Positions 5,096-6,389 of a DNA stretch of 6,389 nt are shown here, in pieces. Numbering within the stretch: the stretch's first letter is position 1; each line of letters starts with the position of its first letter. Source of the stretch: Dehalococcoidia bacterium UBA2979. Its GTDB lineage: Bacteria; Chloroflexota; Dehalococcoidia; UBA2979. Where the stretch lies: the NCBI GenBank assembly GCA_002348225.1, contig DEAP01000055.1, positions 1 to 6,389 of the forward strand, read 5' to 3'. Both the position numbers and the translations under genes were made by a program. Under the pieces are notes generated by a model. It searched no databases. It was given only the letters and a program-made list of their open reading frames with translations, and was not told where the DNA came from.

Positions 5096-6283
5096 ATGTC
5101 CTTACGCTACGGCCAACCAATGATCGCAATACCTGGACCATCGATCACCCCTGAACGAGTTCTACGAACCATGCACCGATCCATGCCAGACATCTATGAA
5201 GGAGAACTCGTTGATCTCGCGTTCTCACTGGTAGAAGACCTCCCGTCAATTGCTCGAACATCAGAGAGAGTCTTTATATCTATTTCTAATGGCCACGGAG
5301 CATGGCAAATGGCCCTATGCAATACCCTTTCACCGGGAGATAAGATTCTTGTCCTCGAATCGGGACTTTTTGCATCAGTGTGGGGGCAAATGGCAGAACG
5401 AACCCATCTGAACGTCGAATACCTCTCAGGAGATAACCGACTTCCCATTGACCCAGACATGCTAGGACAGCGGCTATCAGAAGACACTTCCCATGAAATT
5501 AAGGCAATCCTGTGCGTCCACACCGATACCGCCACGTCGGTCCGCAACGATATTGCCAAACTAGGGCAGACAATCAGAAACCTCGACCATCCCGCACTAT
5601 TTATGGTTGATTGCATCGCCTCTTTGGGCTGCGAACAATATGAAATGGATGAATGGCATGTCGATATTACTGTCGCTGCCTCACAGAAAGGCCTAATGAT
5701 GCCACCTGGGATGGCTTTCGTCTGGGCAAGTCAACAAGCTTTAGAAGCCCACAAGTCAGCGGGACTTCGTATCGGCTACTTTGACTGGGATCAACGAATA
5801 AACCCAGACCACATGTATCAACTCTTTTGCGGAACGCCACCAATCCAACACCTCTACGGACTACGCGAAGTGCTGAACATGATCGACGAAGAAGGACTTG
5901 AAAATATCTGGTTCCGTCATCAGGTACTCGCTGACTCAGTCCGAGCAGCGGTGCAGACATGGCAACAACCCGATGGGCTTGAGTTGAACATCACCGACCC
6001 AAAGGCGAGATCAAATGCCGTGACTACTATTCGAACCGGATCTATCAATTCCGAAAAACTACGGGAAATCTGCGCAACTCAGGCTGGGCTCAAACTCGGC
6101 TTAGCAGTCGGAGGATTAGAAGCCGATGCCTTTCGAATCGGCCACATGGGTTACCTAAATCCTCCAATGATTCTCGGAACCCTCGCCACTATCGAATCGG
6201 CACTACTCTCAATGAACGCCTCCATAGGCCGAAATGGAATAGGAACAGCAGCAGAAATCATCGCAAAGGCCTTTCCCAACTAG
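5096..6283 (+). CDS. Class V PLP-dependent aminotransferase, alanine/serine-glyoxylate aminotransferase-like
   Basis: A cytosolic PLP enzyme of fold type I, 395 residues from the preferred start at 5096 or 408 from the ATG at 5057. The protein beginning MSLRYGQPMIAIPGPSITPERVL matches the usual family N-terminus (R-x-x-x-x-IPGPT-x-x-P-x-R-V-L), and the 13 residues before it look like untranslated sequence. Numbered from 5096, the cofactor-phosphate loop is SNGHGAWQMAL (64-74), HTDTATSV (142-149) corresponds to the H-x-E-T-S-x-G-V motif with Asp for Glu, and VDCIASLG (171-178) contains the PLP-ring aspartate. AASQKGLMMPPG (195-206) holds the Schiff-base lysine K198, and FRIGHMG (346-352) holds the substrate-carboxylate arginine. 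The complete catalytic set implies an active transaminase, probably using glyoxylate or a similar oxoacid. The exact amino donor is unknown. The SDR gene follows 55 bases downstream. Confidence 0.9.
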   Translation: MSLRYGQPMIAIPGPSITPERVLRTMHRSMPDIYEGELVDLAFSLVEDLPSIARTSERVFISISNGHGAWQMALCNTLSPGDKILVLESGLFASVWGQMAERTHLNVEYLSGDNRLPIDPDMLGQRLSEDTSHEIKAILCVHTDTATSVRNDIAKLGQTIRNLDHPALFMVDCIASLGCEQYEMDEWHVDITVAASQKGLMMPPGMAFVWASQQALEAHKSAGLRIGYFDWDQRINPDHMYQLFCGTPPIQHLYGLREVLNMIDEEGLENIWFRHQVLADSVRAAVQTWQQPDGLELNITDPKARSNAVTTIRTGSINSEKLREICATQAGLKLGLAVGGLEADAFRIGHMGYLNPPMILGTLATIESALLSMNASIGRNGIGTAAEIIAKAFPN

Positions 6284-6300
6284 CGGTAACAAAACTCCCA

Positions 6301-6316
6301 TCCTAAAGTCATAGGA
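6301..6316. repeat. Short inverted repeat upstream of the SDR gene
   Basis: TCCTA (6301-6305) and TAGGA (6312-6316) form an inverted repeat with a six-base gap in the 55-base space before the dehydrogenase. It could be a small operator or a weak hairpin. The stem is only five pairs, with no T run after it, so it is not a convincing terminator. Confidence 0.25.
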
Positions 6317-6325
6317 ATATGGATC

Positions 6326-6331
6326 AAGGAG
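6326..6331 (+). promoter_or_regulatory. Strong ribosome binding site of the SDR gene
   Basis: AAGGAG at 6326-6331 lies seven bases before the ATG at 6339, a near-ideal Shine-Dalgarno site and among the strongest in the window. It fixes the start of the truncated gene. Confidence 0.8.
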
Positions 6332-6338
6332 TAAACAC

Positions 6339-6389
6339 ATGGGAAACCTAGAAGGACACATCGCCGTTGTTACCGGAGCAAGCCGAGGA
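6339..6389 (+). CDS. Short-chain dehydrogenase/reductase, N-terminal fragment (cut by window end)
   Basis: The first 17 codons read MGNLEGHIAVVTGASRG. The first beta strand followed by TGASRG is the start of the NAD(P)-binding TGxxxGxG Rossmann motif of classical short-chain dehydrogenases/reductases, such as FabG-like ketoreductases. The catalytic Ser-Tyr-Lys region lies beyond the window, so substrate and cofactor preference cannot be judged. The gene follows the aminotransferase in the same direction after 55 bases and may share its transcript, though the gap leaves room for a separate promoter. Confidence 0.85.
   Translation, partial: MGNLEGHIAVVTGASRG

Noticed and set aside
5194..5616. 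140-residue open frame on the minus strand inside the aminotransferase
   Set aside because: It is serine- and arginine-rich antisense of a well-supported gene, with no recognisable motif.
6301..6316. Inverted repeat after the aminotransferase as a Rho-independent terminator
   Set aside because: The stem is only five pairs, AT-containing, with a six-base loop and no T run. It is kept only as a possible weak operator.
1..6389. Mobile element, CRISPR array or phage-related system
   Set aside because: No transposase, integrase, long terminal inverted repeats, regular spaced repeats or phage structural genes were seen.

Overview
The window looks like a piece of an actinobacterial chromosome, perhaps from a moderate-GC member of the Acidimicrobiia. 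This is an inference. It rests on an F420-type LLM oxidoreductase, an SPFH-like tail followed by a tiny ribbon-helix-helix gene, and an actinobacterial-style double ABC-2 exporter operon. Lines counted by hand give about 42-52% G+C, lower than most cultured actinobacteria. No rRNA, tRNA, CRISPR array, insertion sequence or integrase is visible, and coding density is very high.

Layout. Positions 2-85 hold the 3' end of an upstream gene, probably an SPFH/band-7 protein. It is followed by a 52-residue ribbon-helix-helix protein (103-261) and a 96-residue conserved hypothetical protein with a predicted ferredoxin-like dimeric barrel fold (290-580). Positions 634-4131 are one tightly overlapped operon of four genes: ATPase 1, permease 1, ATPase 2, permease 2. 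Its junctions overlap by 4, 1 and 1 nt. It encodes two ABC-2 type ATPase/permease pairs that most likely work together as one exporter or as two co-made exporters. Eleven bases after its last stop codon, a convergent gene on the minus strand (5018-4143) encodes an LLM-class, probably F420-dependent oxidoreductase. Divergent from it, about 5096-6283 on the plus strand encodes a class V PLP-dependent aminotransferase of the alanine/serine-glyoxylate type. A short-chain dehydrogenase begins at 6339 behind a strong ribosome binding site and is cut off by the window edge.

How the genes work together. The ABC operon is a self-contained membrane export unit of unknown substrate. The oxidoreductase, aminotransferase and SDR form a small metabolic neighbourhood, but nothing in the sequence fixes a shared pathway.

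I see no clearly new biological system. The points most worth a second look are the small RHH gene next to the SPFH-like tail and the short direct repeats around it, the five-proline run at the start of the second ATPase, the Glu-for-Gln Q-loop in the first ATPase, and two start-codon corrections.
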